Origin: Oxyruncus cristatus
Taxonomy: Eukaryota; Chordata; Aves; Passeriformes; Cotingidae
Length of the DNA stretch: 64,000 bases
Direction: 5' to 3'
NCBI GenBank assembly: GCA_013399855.1
Contig: VXAY01004756.1
Location: 2,071,598 to 2,135,597, forward strand
Shown here: positions 49,371 to 60,768 of the stretch, piece after piece
Layout: every line of letters starts with the position of its first letter
Numbering within the stretch: the stretch's first letter is position 1
Program-made: the position numbers and the translations under genes
The notes under the pieces: generated by a model
What the model was told of the DNA's origin: nothing
Seen by the model: the letters and a program-made list of their open reading frames with translations, nothing else
Databases searched by the model: none

Positions 49371-51364
49371 TTTTCTTCTTCTCTCTATCCCCAGATTTCT
49401 CCCAGGTCCTCATTCCCTGAACTTTCTCCTGTTTTCAGCAGCAAATTTATGAAAAAAAAAAGATAAAAATGAGAAGAACAAGTGAAGTAGCAGCAAAACC
49501 AAACATTTGGAATATTTTCCCTTTAAATACTCAAATATAAAGGCATTCTCCCCATTCAGCAAGAACAACAGGAGAAAAAGCAATTGACAATATTCAAGAA
49601 TTGTAACAATTTCCTCATTTTTCCCCATCCCTAGAAAAATAAACGGGAGCTATTCAACCACGAGCACATTTCACTGAAGTGACACTCAACAATCCAAAAA
49701 TATGGCTTTTAGTTCTGCGTTTCTGTCTGAGCAGGAGATGATTTTCTGGGTGGCTGCTGGAGCAGCTGCACTGGTCCACAAAAATTCATTGTTTGGGAGG
49801 AAAAAGAGGGTTAATTGTGCTGGATTGATATTTTTGGGGTGGGTTTTTTCTGTTCTTTTAAGGTAGACTTGCGCATTCAGAAATGAATTGTCACGAGATC
49901 AAAATCTAAATGCCACTTTCTTTCCACGTCTGAGAGTGGAGATGGATAATATTGACACAAAACTGGAATGTGTTGCATCCCAGGGCTCGGAAATGGCTCG
50001 GGAAGTGCTGGACACTGATAATTTCTGCTGACTCTGCGTTCAGAGGTTCAGATCCAAATTTAATTAATCTACTGAACGCAACCACTGGATCCAAGTTCAG
50101 CTGCTGTTCTGCCAAGGGATGAATCATTTCACCTGTTCCACATAAGGTTCTACATCGTATTAAATCCTCTTTTGTTCCAGAGACTTTTGTGGGCAAAGGA
50201 GGGAAGGACAGGGAGAATCTCAAAGCAGACACAACATTTTGCTGGCACAGAAAAAGGAGGAGTTGTGGGTTGAATCATAGAATTACTTCGATTGGAAAAG
50301 ACCTTTCAGATCATTTAATCCACTATCAGAAAAACACTCATCCATTTGAACCTTTAAAATGGCCTGAATAACATGGTTGTTGTTGTCTTTTACAGATACG
50401 AAAAAGCTGCATCTATAAATTTAAAAAAAAAAAAAAAAGAAAAACCACGAAAGTAAAAAAACCCCCACAAATATTTTCCTTCTTTTTAAAGCTTAATAAA
50501 TTGTATGTAGTAGAAACACCGATCTCAGTGCCACAAGCAGCAAGGTTAGACAGAATCTGTAGCCTGGAAGTTCCTTTTGTGCTAAAAAATATCCCCCTTT
50601 ATCTCCGCAAAACATTATCTTTTAATAGCACAAGAGATCAGCCATAAAGTCAAGTTTTAACCTTGTCCCCTCGCATATGATTTTTTTGTTTAGTTAGATA
50701 ATAATAAATATTTGATGTCATAAAATGTGTTCTTGACCTGATAGATCTTTAAATATCTCCCTTTTCTGACCAAGAGACATATCCCAGTGTATTGGCCACG
50801 TTCAAAGACAGTCTAAACAACTTCCTGGCTTCACTGTGCAATAAAACAGCTGCCAACCCGCTTCTTTTTTGCTCTATTTCACAGCTCCAAGTGCTTCAAA
50901 AGCACTAAATTTCCTCTTATATGTGGAATGTGGGATGTAAAGAGTAAAATATTCCATAATACGGAGACATCTGTGGGGGAGTTTTGTCCCTTATTGTTTA
51001 TATACTTTGCTAAACAGAGCAATACATTCCATTTCCAGGAGGAGATGGCAGGAATGGGCATTATTTTGGGGTAAGGGTATGACTTTATTTAAGAGACATT
51101 TAAGCAAAGATGGCTGCATGGAGATTATGTCCTGGAAATATTCCACCAGGGAAATCTGATGGTCTCACATCCGTGGCAGAGTCCTTGACTCCAGCTGCAC
51201 GTGACGCAGAAAATAGTCTACGTGGAGGCTGCTGGGGGCAGAAATGAAAGTCTGGGAATATGGACTTTTAATGCGTTATGGAGTTCACAATTGTAATTCA
51301 TTCCAGGAGATAATACCGGGAAATTAATGTCCTACATATTACTCACATGACACCAAGTCTATTC
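49371..51364. other. Non-coding stretch with one weak CR1 end
   Basis: A-rich run at 50423-50438. Apart from the weak CR1 terminus at 50273-50329 nothing is recognised. Open frames do not exceed 108 codons. Confidence 0.6.
50273..50329 (-). mobile_element. CR1 LINE terminal fragment, weak
   Basis: 'aatcatagaattacttcgat' followed by 'tggaaaagacctttcagatc' and 'atttaatccactatcag' matches an antisense CR1 terminus for about 55 bp, then fades. Confidence 0.65.
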
Positions 51365-52325
51365 CATAGAATCCCAGAATCACTGAGGGTGGAAATGCCC
51401 TCCCAGCCCATGGATCCCCCCTGTGCCCGATGNNNNNNNNNNNNNNNNNNNNNNNNNNNNNNNNNNNNNNNNNNNNNNNNNNNNNNNNNNNNNNNNNNNN
51501 NNNNNNNNNNNNNNNNNNNNNNNNNNNNNNNNNNNNNNNNNNNNNNNNNNNNNNNNNNNNNNNNNNNNNNNNNNNNNTCCAGGCTGAGCCCCCCCAGCTC
51601 CCTCAGCTGCTCCTGCTGCTCCAGCCCCTTCCCAGCTCCCTTCCCTTCCCTGCACACGCTCCAGCCCCTCCATGTCCTCTGGAAGTGAGGGCCAAAGACT
51701 GACGCAAGAATTCGAGGTGCCCCAGCAGTGCCAGGTTCTGAGCACTGCCCTGGAGCTGTAGCACACCATGGTTGGCACAGCCCAGGGGCCTTCGGCCTCT
51801 TGCCCACCTGAGCACACCTGGGCTCATCTCTCACCAGCTCTCCTGGATCCTTTCCCAGCTTTCCCGCCCTTCTGCCCCCAGGCTGGAGCAACAACCCAGG
51901 GGGTTGTTGTGACCTGAGAGCAGGACCCAGCACTTGGCCTTGTTGTCCCTCACACCACTGGCCTCATTTCACAGATCCAGCCTGTCCAGATCCCTCTGCA
52001 GAGCCTTCCTCCAGCAGACCAACATTCCCGCCCAACTCGGTGTCATCCATGAATTTACTGAGGGTGCCAGTAAATCCACACAATCAGCAAAGCGGTGACT
52101 GCACAGCACCTGGATGCAGCCCCATTCCCGCCCCTCTGGGCCCGACCATCAGCCAGTTCTCAACCCAGCCAAGGTGCCCCTGTCCAAGATGTGGGCTCCA
52201 GCTTTTCCAGGAGAATGCCACGGGAGATGCTGTCAAAGGCTTTGCTGAAGTCCAGGCAGACACATCCACAGCCTTTCCCTTATCACCAGGTGGGTCACCT
52301 GGTTCTGGAAGGAGACCACGTGGGC
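51365..52325 (-). mobile_element. CR1 LINE fragment with reverse-transcriptase core (dead)
   Basis: The longest CR1 copy here, antisense, interrupted by a 145-N gap. The 3' terminus is at 51365 ('catagaatcccagaatcact'). After the gap the minus strand reads 'KALQRDLDRLD' and 'DNKAKCWVLLSGHNNP' (thumb-side segments). Then comes 'TLSKFMDDTELGG' at about 52027-52068, the FxDD catalytic motif C with the two aspartates kept (52042-52053). Motif A, 'LDFSKAFD', is intact at about 52229-52255 but in another frame. 'KAVDV' and 'WVENWL' flank it. The stretch carrying motif B (GVPQGS-type) is missing between about 52063 and 52086. Stops, frameshifts and this deletion make it a relic. Confidence 0.92.
51433..51577. 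other. Assembly gap (145 N) inside a CR1 copy
   Basis: Undetermined bases inside the 3' half of the CR1 element. Flanking sequence on both sides is CR1 in the same orientation, so the missing bases are probably the CR1 3' region. Confidence 0.95.
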
Positions 52326-54999
52326 CGCAGCTCAATCTGTTGCATTTCCACAAGATACCAGTAACGTTTACCAACATTAATTCCATGAGATGAGAGCCTA
52401 AAATAGAGCAGTAGGTGTAAGCAAATGCCAGGTCATGGGGCTCTGTGCCACTTGCATCACACACTGAAAGAGTGGCTGAGGCAGCGCCCGGGTCCCAGAG
52501 CCAGGAATTTCATGGAAGAGCCCGAGGCCAGCACTAAATTACACACTAATTTTTTTTCTTTTTGTTAATTACCAATGTTTCTGTATTGGGAAAGTGGGAC
52601 ACAGCACGTGTAATTAACTCGTTTGGGCAAGTTATAGACCTTGGCTGCAAACTCCACCTCCTTTTATCTGATGTGTCCACACCCCTGAGTGCCTGCAACG
52701 CTCCGTGGGATGCGTGGGATTGCTCCCATGGCACATTCCCAACTTTACATAATGTAAACAAAACAGCTGCATTCAGCAACTCTTTGCCTCCCCTGTAAAA
52801 TTGCTTGAAGACCCAGGAGTGCAGAGAAAAATCAAGCTGTGGCCTATAAGGCAGAGAAAAAGAAATTAAATCCCTTTTAGAAAGAAAAACATCTCTGGGG
52901 TGAGGGCAACACCTAAGCAGAGAAAATTCCAAGAATTTTATGTCCAAAAAGAACTGCAAAGTTCAGCCAGCTGAACCCAAAGCTCCACAGTGCCATGGGC
53001 AGTGCTGGGAAGTCAGAACCCACAACTGGTTTACCACCAGTAGGAAAAACATTAGCCCCTCACTCTCCAGCCACGCAGGAAATTACACTTGGAATATCAC
53101 TGGGGAATCTGCAAGTTTTTCAAACTGTAATTAGGTATTTGGAATCCCTGCTGCCAGCAAGGACCCTCCATGCAAGGAAATGCAGGTTTGCAAAGGCAGG
53201 AGTCCAGAAATGCTGGGCACTAAGCTCATTTAATATCCGCGCTCGGCAGCTCCGAAGCCGGGACAGCAAAGGTAATAACAAAATTCCAGGGAGGATCCAT
53301 GATGCTGAAGGGCTGAAAATGAGGGCCTTTGCAGGGATACTCCCTGTGCAAAGCCAGGCTGCGTTTAATTAGGGAGGTGTGAAGGCACCTGAGTAGGAAA
53401 CACAGTCCCATCTCCTGGTTATTCCCAGAAGCACAGCTGAGGGGGTTCCATTCCTTCCCCCCTCTCCCAGCCCAAGGAGGTAAAGTGGCTCCTTCCTTAT
53501 TAAACCAGCCAGGAACAGATGGCTTGGCACCTGGCTGGAGCTGGGTTTGGGGACCTTCTCAGTGACAGCAGGTTGATATATTTGAAGGGAAAGTCCTTTG
53601 GGGGATGCAGGAGGACACCAAGGATTTCGTGCGGCAGTTGGAGACGGTTTGGTGGGACAGCAGGACACATCGTTTCCTGCAAACAGGAGTAGACTTGCTC
53701 TGCTGAATCCCTCAAATCCAGTGTGTGCACACGCTCCTGCTGGACAATCTTCACAGAAACATTATTAGGAACTATGAGGAATCTACAGACGTCCACACTG
53801 CTCCGTTATCCCACAGAACGGATCCCCTGGTACTGCTTCCATGTTTTCATGTCACCGCTTTGGCACCCTTAACATTTGTCTTTGGCACCTCAGATATTTC
53901 TGACTGCTTTCTCAGCCTCTAGTGCTGGAAGAATCTTACCTAAAAAGTGGAGAGAAATTCATTTTTTCTTTCCTTTTTTAACTTCCCATGGTCTTGGCAG
54001 CAAACTGTGTCATGATGATGTTGGCAACAACATATTTGTGGCAGAAGGAAGAAAGCGAATCATAAAATATATGAAAGAAAAAGTTGACATTTTAATGAAA
54101 TACCTTGTAACTTCTTGGAAAAAAAGTTATTCAAATGCACTCAGTTTATGGCTGTTTGTACAGATAGGAGGAGGAGAAGGGTTGCTCCTCAAGCCTTTAA
54201 TAAAAATCACTTGTTAACGAATAATAATGGCAGCTAGAAATGATTTTCTAAATTCATTGCTGGAGAGAATTTTAGATTTGGGACATTCTGGGCTTTTCTG
54301 AGAACTTGGAGATTGCTGGCACATGCCTGAGGTTCTGGGAGAGCAGCATGACTTGTTCCTTGGAATGATGGAGCCTCCAGTGTTCCTTTCCAACGGTTAC
54401 CAAAGCTGGCACTGACTTCTCACGCAGCTACACATGAATTAGTGTGTCTGAAAAGCTTCTCTGCCAGATTATGGGATGAGACAATATCCCACACACAGTC
54501 CAACTCCAACAGTGGCCAATATTCGCAGGCCCTGCCTTTGAAGAAGGAAGGATGGTTGCAGCTCTGTAGACCCTCAAGCCCAGGGACAACTCCTGTTTTT
54601 CTTCCTGCCACTGCATTCAACCTCTGGAGTCACACATCTCATTTTAATATGTCAGAAATCCAAGGAAAAGCCTCTTCCTGCAAAGGACAACAAAGGCAGG
54701 GCCAGCAGCCACTCCTGGGTGTTCCCCACACAACAAGGGAGAACACAAGAATAAGAGGGAGAACATTCCCAGCCAGCCATGGATTTGTCAGGGATGAGAA
54801 GAAGAAGTTTAGGACCACAGGAGCTTTTCTCCTGTCTTATTCCCCCCAGACTGGGCTGTATATCAAAATAAAGGGGAGAGACTGATGGAATACATTGGAC
54901 AGTCAGCAATTAATGATCAAAGCAGGACATCGGGACAGGAACCTCAGATCCCCCTGTTTGATAAAGTGATTTCCAGCCCCAAACAAACCTGCCTGGTTT
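52326..54999. other. Non-coding stretch, no gene seen
   Basis: No CR1 fragment. Open frames reach 147 codons (54442-54885 plus) without a recognised domain. The segment 53990-54240 is AT-rich, free of repeats and could be tested for conservation. No RNA gene seen. Confidence 0.55.
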
Positions 55000-55130
55000 G
55001 GTGCCCCTCCTGTCTCACCTTTTCAAAACATAAACTCAAATTACAGGTAAATCTCAGGAAAATTACACTTCCCCTCGGTTTCAGCTACAGCTGGAGGGAG
55101 GACATTGCATTTGTGGAAGGATTCTGACAT
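55000..55130 (+). repeat. Dispersed duplication, copy A
   Basis: About 131 bp starting at 'ggtgcccctcctgtctcacc' and ending near 'ttgtggaaggattctgacat'. The same sequence recurs at 55836-55966 in the same orientation, with about 14 substitutions and a 2 bp gap by eye. Both copies encode short similar open pieces but no recognised protein. Unidentified. Confidence 0.85.
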
Positions 55131-55643
55131 TTTGATTTAGTTCCAAACCAAATGAAGTCCCCTCTGTGTTTAACCGGACTCCATGATGAAAAAAGAACCT
55201 TCTTTTTAGGAAGAGTTGAGACGTCTCTTACACAGTTTGATATCATAAAGCAAAAAAAAAGAAAAAAATAGGGTTTCAAATTGAAGAGTCGTTTCATGAG
55301 AGAATAACAGGCACTAGTGCAAAAAAAAAAGAAAAAAAAAATTGTGGAAATACAGTTAACCCCCAGAAAGAGGAACTGGATGGGAGTCATGGTGGGGCTC
55401 CTCCCTGAGAGCTCCAGGGGGCGAGGGGACACTGGGGTTGAATGGTTGTCTGGCAATTAAAGGGGCTAAAAGAGATCTGATTCTTTAGAAATCAGCCTGT
55501 TCACCTCATACAGGGTGTGGATTTCAAGTTCTCCAGGACAGGGACTGTCCCTCGTGGTGTGTTTGCTCACTTGGGGTCCCAAGGTCCCCATCCCTACAGA
55601 AGGACAGGGACAGCTTCTGTCACGAGACTCTGATGGACAAGCT
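55131..55643. other. Non-coding stretch, no gene seen
   Basis: Separates duplication copy A from the next CR1. It contains A runs at about 55252-55268 and 55320-55341. Nothing else recognised. Confidence 0.6.
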
Positions 55644-55835
55644 AATCATGGAATCACAGCCTGTTTTGGGCTGGAAAGGGCCTTAAAGCTCATCCAGTCC
55701 CACTCCCTGCCATGGGCAGGGACATCTTTCACTCTCCCAGGTTGCTCCAAGCCCCGTCCAATACCCCTGAATGTTTCCAGGGACGGGGCAGCCACCACCT
55801 CTCTGGGCAACTCGTGTTTCACCACCGTTCTTATT
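55644..55835 (-). mobile_element. CR1 LINE 3' fragment
   Basis: Antisense CR1: 'aatcatggaatcacagcctg', 'ctggaaagggccttaaagct', 'tgccatgggcagggacatct', 'ttccagggacggggcagcca' and 'tctctgggcaactcgtgttt'. Its 5'-truncated end lies directly against duplication copy B at 55836. Confidence 0.9.
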
Positions 55836-55966
55836 GGTGCCTCCTGTCTCACCTTTTCTAAATGTAAACTCGAATCACAGGTAAATCCTGGGAAAATTAC
55901 ACCTCCCCTTGCTTTCAGCTACAGTTGGAGGAAGGACATTGCATTTCTGGAAGGATCACGGTCATT
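55836..55966 (+). repeat. Dispersed duplication, copy B
   Basis: Second copy of the block at 55000-55130, 836 bp downstream and directly oriented. It starts at 'ggtgcctcctgtctcacctt', exactly where the CR1 ends, and fades after 'gcatttctggaaggatcacg'. Confidence 0.85.
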
Positions 55967-57610
55967 CCAAAAACTATCCTGAAAGATTTCCGGGATACTG
56001 CTTGTCCAACAGTGAGTGCGATGGAACATGGCAGACATATATATCCTATACCCTGGAACAATGTGTGCTTCACACCAGAGCTCCGGAGTGGACACCCGGC
56101 CCAGGAGCACTTACAGGATCCTGTGGATCATGTTCCTGGCTTGAGTCATAAAAGCAGAGCAGAAATAGAGGGTAAAAAGCCCAAGACAACTCTGATCAAT
56201 TATTGGTCCTGCAGAACAGAGACTGCTTTGGCAGATCATCTGACACTCTCCTCCTGGAAAAAAGCCTTGGTAACCAAATAAATTTGCTTTTGTTGGCAGC
56301 TACTGATAAAGATTCCCAACACTGGCCTGGATTTAAATGCATATGGACAATTAAAACTTGGGGTCACCACCACAGTGTGATGGTGCCAGTTTGGGAAGCC
56401 TTATGTTATTTTATTTATGTTCTGTTCAAGAACTTCGTTATTAATTACCATAAAAACTTCAGTTTATAATCAATTCCTGCCACAATTACAGTATCAGTTA
56501 TACTGTCTAATTAAGAAGTGGTGAGTGATTGGAATTCCAATATGGTGATCCAGGCACAGGCTGCAATCCTAAACAAACAGGAGTGGGAAGTTACTGAACA
56601 AAAGATTTTCTAAGCTTTAATATCAACTGGCAAAACTCTTTCTCTCTGGATCATCAGCTTCCAGCCCTATTATTACAATACAAATGCCCAATTTCTGCTA
56701 ATTCCCAATGCTAATTCCTTCCAATCATTATTTTGTATACATTGTGTTAAGGCTTTTCACTTGTTTAAATTTGCATAATTACAGCAATTGTCTTCTAAGC
56801 TTTGCTCCACTGAAATCATTCTAATTTGGGATTTAGCCCATTTTGAAAGAGTAGGAAACTTCTGGAGAGCAACATATCTGGAGCTGGCATTGCCTGGATC
56901 TTCTGTAACTCACCCCAAGCACAAGCAGGAAGTTGGGAGCACAAGGGAAGCGCCAGAGTGGAATATAACCTTTCTTTTATGGGTGCACTACCCCTGTGAG
57001 TATCACTGAGGGAATCCTGGAGCAGAACTTCCTCCCCAGGTGCCAGCCTCCAGAGGCAGCAGGTCTGGGCCTGGTTGGGAACCGTTTGGTGCTTTGCCTG
57101 TGTCTCCTCAGAGGACACAGGACAGGTCGGGTGCAGGTGTAGAGCTCTGCAGAAGGAGCGGATGGGAAACCTGAAGAAGCTCTGGAGGCACCAGACCCCA
57201 GATCAAGGGCTCTCCCTGTGGGAAGGGGTCCCCAGAGTCTGTGCCCTGCCCTCCTGCCAGCTCTGGGCTCTCCAGTAGGAGGTTGTTCCGTAGCATGTCC
57301 CTCCTCCAGCCCGGAGCCGTTCCCAAGGACAGGTAGTGCCAGCTCATCCCACTCCCCTACCGCAACCTTATCTCCCTTTCATGCTCCTGTGACTCCTTGA
57401 TGATCTATCAGCCCCACTGCTCTCCTGGCAAAGCTTCCTGCCTCTGATCTGCCCAAAGAACTTTTTGCTAGTAGTGTTTCCACATCCAGTGAGTGCAGGG
57501 AATCTTCCTGGCTTGCCTTTCACTCTTAAACGGAGATAGGGAATTTTTTCCCTCTAAAAAAAAAAATCCTCAGCCCCAAACCAAACCTAATAACTCCTTT
57601 GTGTGTCACT
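55967..57610. other. Non-coding stretch, no gene seen
   Basis: No repeat family recognised. 56400-56530 is AT-rich with TAATTA-type motifs. 57020-57340 is GC-richer but shows no long coding frame. Open frames do not exceed 118 codons. Confidence 0.55.
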
Positions 57611-57789
57611 TTATATGTTCTTGTTGGTGGATCTTCATGGGAATGATTGTGTTGTGCATATTTGTGTTCAGGAGTAAAAGAAGTTGTTGCCCTTAAAGCC
57701 CTTATATGTTCTTGTTGGTGGATCTTCATGGGAATGATTGTGTTGTGCATATTTGTGTTCAGGAGTAAAAGAAGTTGTTGCCCTTAAAG
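57611..57789. repeat. Perfect tandem duplication (2 x 88 bp, 91 bp period)
   Basis: The 88 bp at 57611-57698 ('ttatatgttcttgttggtgg' to 'agttgttgcccttaaag') recur at 57702-57789 with no difference that I can see, separated by 'ccc'. Either a very recent duplication or an assembly artefact. Confidence 0.95.
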
Positions 57790-58749
57790 AAACATATTCC
57801 CCTCTTAGCTGCTCCTTTAATTGCCTTTTAATTACCTTCCTCATTATTAGGCAGTTCCTCTGTAGGTGCATTGATTTTTTTAATGTATTTTTTCCCCCTC
57901 CTACAAGGATCCTCAGCGTTAGGAGTATTCTGGACTGGCTTTTTCACACACTGGTTAAATCAGATGAGGAACTGCAGCCCTCAGAAGTAACTGAACAAAT
58001 TATTCTTCCCCTGCCAACGAGTTTTATTGTCACCAAGTGCTTCTGGAAGGAGGGGTCTGGCTGTGGTACTGTCAACCAACTTATTTTTCCTGGGCTTTTT
58101 ATTAATCCTGGGGTTGTTTTATCACCAGAGCCATGGATTCTCCCATTGCTGGGGAACTGATGCCCTATATTTTGGCCATTTCGTTCTATTATTATTTCAT
58201 TTCTATTATTCCTTTATTATTGTTGTTATTGGACTTCCCTGATCCTTGTGGCTCCCTTCCATCTCAGGATACTCTGTGACTCATGGATTCTGTCCCCTGA
58301 GCTTTCAGCCTTCTGCTGTCCATGCAAAACCAGGGCTGGGTTTGATCTCATTGTGACCCACGTTTGTCTCACACATTTCACATCCTTAACGATTCCCACC
58401 CCGAGCTTCGTCTGACTTCTCTCCAGAATAAGATTTCCGTGGCTTCATCCCTCCGGGATGGTTTCTGCTGAACTTTGTCCATATCTCCTGGCTTCCTTTC
58501 CCTTTCCCCTCTTATCTGCCTAATTATTAGTGCTGGGAGAGCAGAGCTCATCTCTGCTGTAGGTTATCTATATTTCAAAAGCTTCTCATCCCAATACCTA
58601 CAGCCCCTGTTCTCTGCCTTCTGCCTCTGTCTGCCCTTTGAAGCAGCCCAGCTCCCTTTCATCTGCTGCCAGGACAACTTACCCCTTCCATACCTCTGCT
58701 CTCAAATATGCTCTGTACACACACACACAGATGAGATAATCTGCTGCTT
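57790..58749. other. Non-coding stretch, no gene seen
   Basis: A 145-codon plus-strand frame (58475-58912) runs into the next duplication and has no recognised domain. A short CA run sits at 58717-58732. Nothing else supported. Confidence 0.55.
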
Positions 58750-59127
58750 ATTAAAAGCAGAGCTATCAAAAGACAATCAGCAGCTCAACAACACAGGGCA
58801 GAGTCCCTCAAGTTTGTTGCAAAGAACACATGAAGGAATTGTTCCTCTGAGAAAAAGGATGAACTGGTGTTTGGGTTGGGACCTGTTCTGTGTACGAGGC
58901 AAGTTAAAATAAAAACCCAAAACAGAGTCACAGATTAAGTATGAAAAGCCATCTTGTTGCCAACAAATTCACAGCCATGTAAACAGCCTTTTTCTTCATG
59001 ATCACTACTAGAAATAAGTGTCATTTTCCCTGCACAGGCTGTAACAAATTGCAGCATTAAACTGTGTTGTATTGTTGTCCTGACTGCGTTTTCTTTCCTG
59101 ATTTATTCTTTTTCAAAACAAACGAAT
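58750..59127 (+). repeat. Diverged tandem duplication, copy A
   Basis: About 378 bp running from 'attaaaagcagagctatcaa' to 'tttcaaaacaaacgaat'. The following 368 bp repeat it in the same order and orientation. I recognise no repeat family in it. Confidence 0.92.
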
Positions 59128-59495
59128 ATTACAAGCAGAGCTATCAAAAGACAACGAGCAGCTCAACAGCCCAGGGCAGAGTCCCTCAAGTTTGTTGCAA
59201 AGGAGACATTAAGGAGTTGTTCCTCTGAGAAAAAGGTGTTTGCGTTGGGATCTGTTCTGTGTACGAGGCAAGTTAAAATAAAAACCCAAAGTAGAGGCAA
59301 TTTAAAGTATAAACCCAAAACAGAGTCATCTTTTGAGTATGAAAACCCATCTTGTTGCCTACTAATTCACTAGCCATTCACTACTAGAAATAAGTGTCCT
59401 TTTCCCTGCACAGGCTGTAAGAAATTGTTAAACTGTGTGGTACTGGTGTCCTGACTGTGTTTTCTTTCCTGACTTCTTCTTGTTCAAAAGAAATG
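59128..59495 (+). repeat. Diverged tandem duplication, copy B
   Basis: Second copy, from 'attacaagcagagctatcaa' to 'cttcttgttcaaaag'. It differs from copy A by scattered substitutions, by loss of about 22 bp between 'agccat' and 'tcactactagaa', and by an internal repeat: 'aaacccaaagtagaggcaat' is followed by a second 'aaacccaaaacagagtcatc'. Confidence 0.92.
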
Positions 59496-60475
59496 AAAAG
59501 TTATTATTGCCCATTTCATTACCTGTTTCTTACCAAAACATCTGCCAGATGTTTTAGCCTCCTAGAAATAGGTCTAAAAAATAGTTTATATCCACTCAAA
59601 GTTTATTTTATTTCAGGGGGAGAAGCAAAAGAGGGGATTTAACTCTTTGCTGACCATCCCTCCAGTAAATGAATCAAAATAATGGCTTTTCACAGCACAG
59701 ATAAACCCTCTCAGGCTTTGCTCTGTGTTCTCTCCCTGTGTCACACCACCTTTTGAAGCATCTTTACAACATCAAAATGTAGTGGCCCATATAAGCATAA
59801 TTTCACTTATCTGGGACTCAGAGGCAATGCAAAAAAAAAAAAGAAGAGTGAACTCTTTTTTTGCATACAAAACTGTCCTCAATAATTTTTTTTTTTCTTT
59901 CCAAACAAAACATCAAATAAGTCTGTTCCTTCAGATGTTGCAGATGAATGGAGCCTGTCACACTGCCGGGGTGGGAGGATCTGCTCCCCAAGCCTTGCCC
60001 AGGCAGAACAAGGCAATTCTCCCTCGGCAGCCACCTGAAAACAGCTTTGCTGTGTTTATGTTGTACCAAGCTGGCTGATCAGAGGATCTGTCCCCTTTCT
60101 TCCATCCCTGCAGGGCCACAGGATTATCAGGCTTTCAAAGCCATGATGTTTGTCATTCATCCAGCATTTTTGCTTCTCTCCAGCTTCAGGCACTGGCAAT
60201 TTGTGTAGGTGGGGGGGAGAGGGGGGAGAGAGGGGGGTAAATAACCTCTAATGGATTTCTGCAGTGGGTTAATTTTTTTAAATGAGTATCTTCTGAAAGT
60301 AAGTGGCTGGGGGAGATTGATAAGGACAAGCAAGTGCTCCAAGGAACATGACAGGACATGTCCCACGCAGCCCCAGAGTCTGAGACCATTTGCATATGGA
60401 AAAAAAATAAATAATGAGCCAAATAATTTGTTCTTTTTGATTTTTTTCCTTTTGAATTAACAAAAGCAGAAGTCA
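59496..60475. other. Non-coding stretch, no gene seen
   Basis: A runs near 59830-59841, a T run near 59887-59897 and the G-rich run at 60209-60238. No exon or RNA gene recognised. Confidence 0.6.
60209..60238 (+). repeat. G-rich run with three G6-G7 tracts
   Basis: 'gtgggggggagaggggggag' then 'agaggggggt': three long G tracts spaced by two to four bases. Long tracts could split to give the four needed for a G-quadruplex. Simple sequence with no associated gene. Confidence 0.7.
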
Positions 60476-60656
60476 CTGGCACAGGCTGCCCAGAGAAGCT
60501 GTGGCTGCCCCTGGATCCCTGGAAGTGTCCAAGGCCAGGTTGGACGGGGCTTGGAGCAACCTGGGCTGGTGGAAGGTGTCCCTGCCCATGGCAGGGCAAT
60601 TGGACTGAATGACTTTTAAAGGCCCCTTCCAACCCAAGCAATTCAAGGATTCCATA
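60476..60656 (+). mobile_element. CR1 LINE 3' fragment with extended tail
   Basis: Sense CR1 from 'ctggcacaggctgcccagag' through 'gagaagctgtggctgccc' and 'gggcttggagcaacctgggc' to 'ccttccaacccaagcaattc' and 'aaggattc'. The bases after its end (to 60690) match those after the copy at 46301-46500. Confidence 0.92.
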
Positions 60657-60690
60657 AACTGAGTTTTATTTCACCATTTCTAAACCCTTC
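60657..60690 (+). repeat. Tail shared with the CR1 copy at 46301-46500
   Basis: 'aactgagttttatttcacca' and 'tttctaaacccttcc' correspond to 46510-46543. A second CR1 terminus follows directly. Confidence 0.75.
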
Positions 60691-60691
60691 C

Positions 60692-60768
60692 ATGTCCCTG
60701 CCCAGGGCAGTGGTTGGAGTGGGATGAGTTTTAAGATCCCTTCCAACCCAAACCATGATTCCGTGAAA
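60692..60768 (+). mobile_element. CR1 LINE terminal fragment
   Basis: 'atgtccctgcccagggcagt', 'ggagtgggatgagttttaag' and 'atcccttccaacccaaacca' then 'tgattccg': a second sense CR1 terminus directly after the shared tail. Confidence 0.85.
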
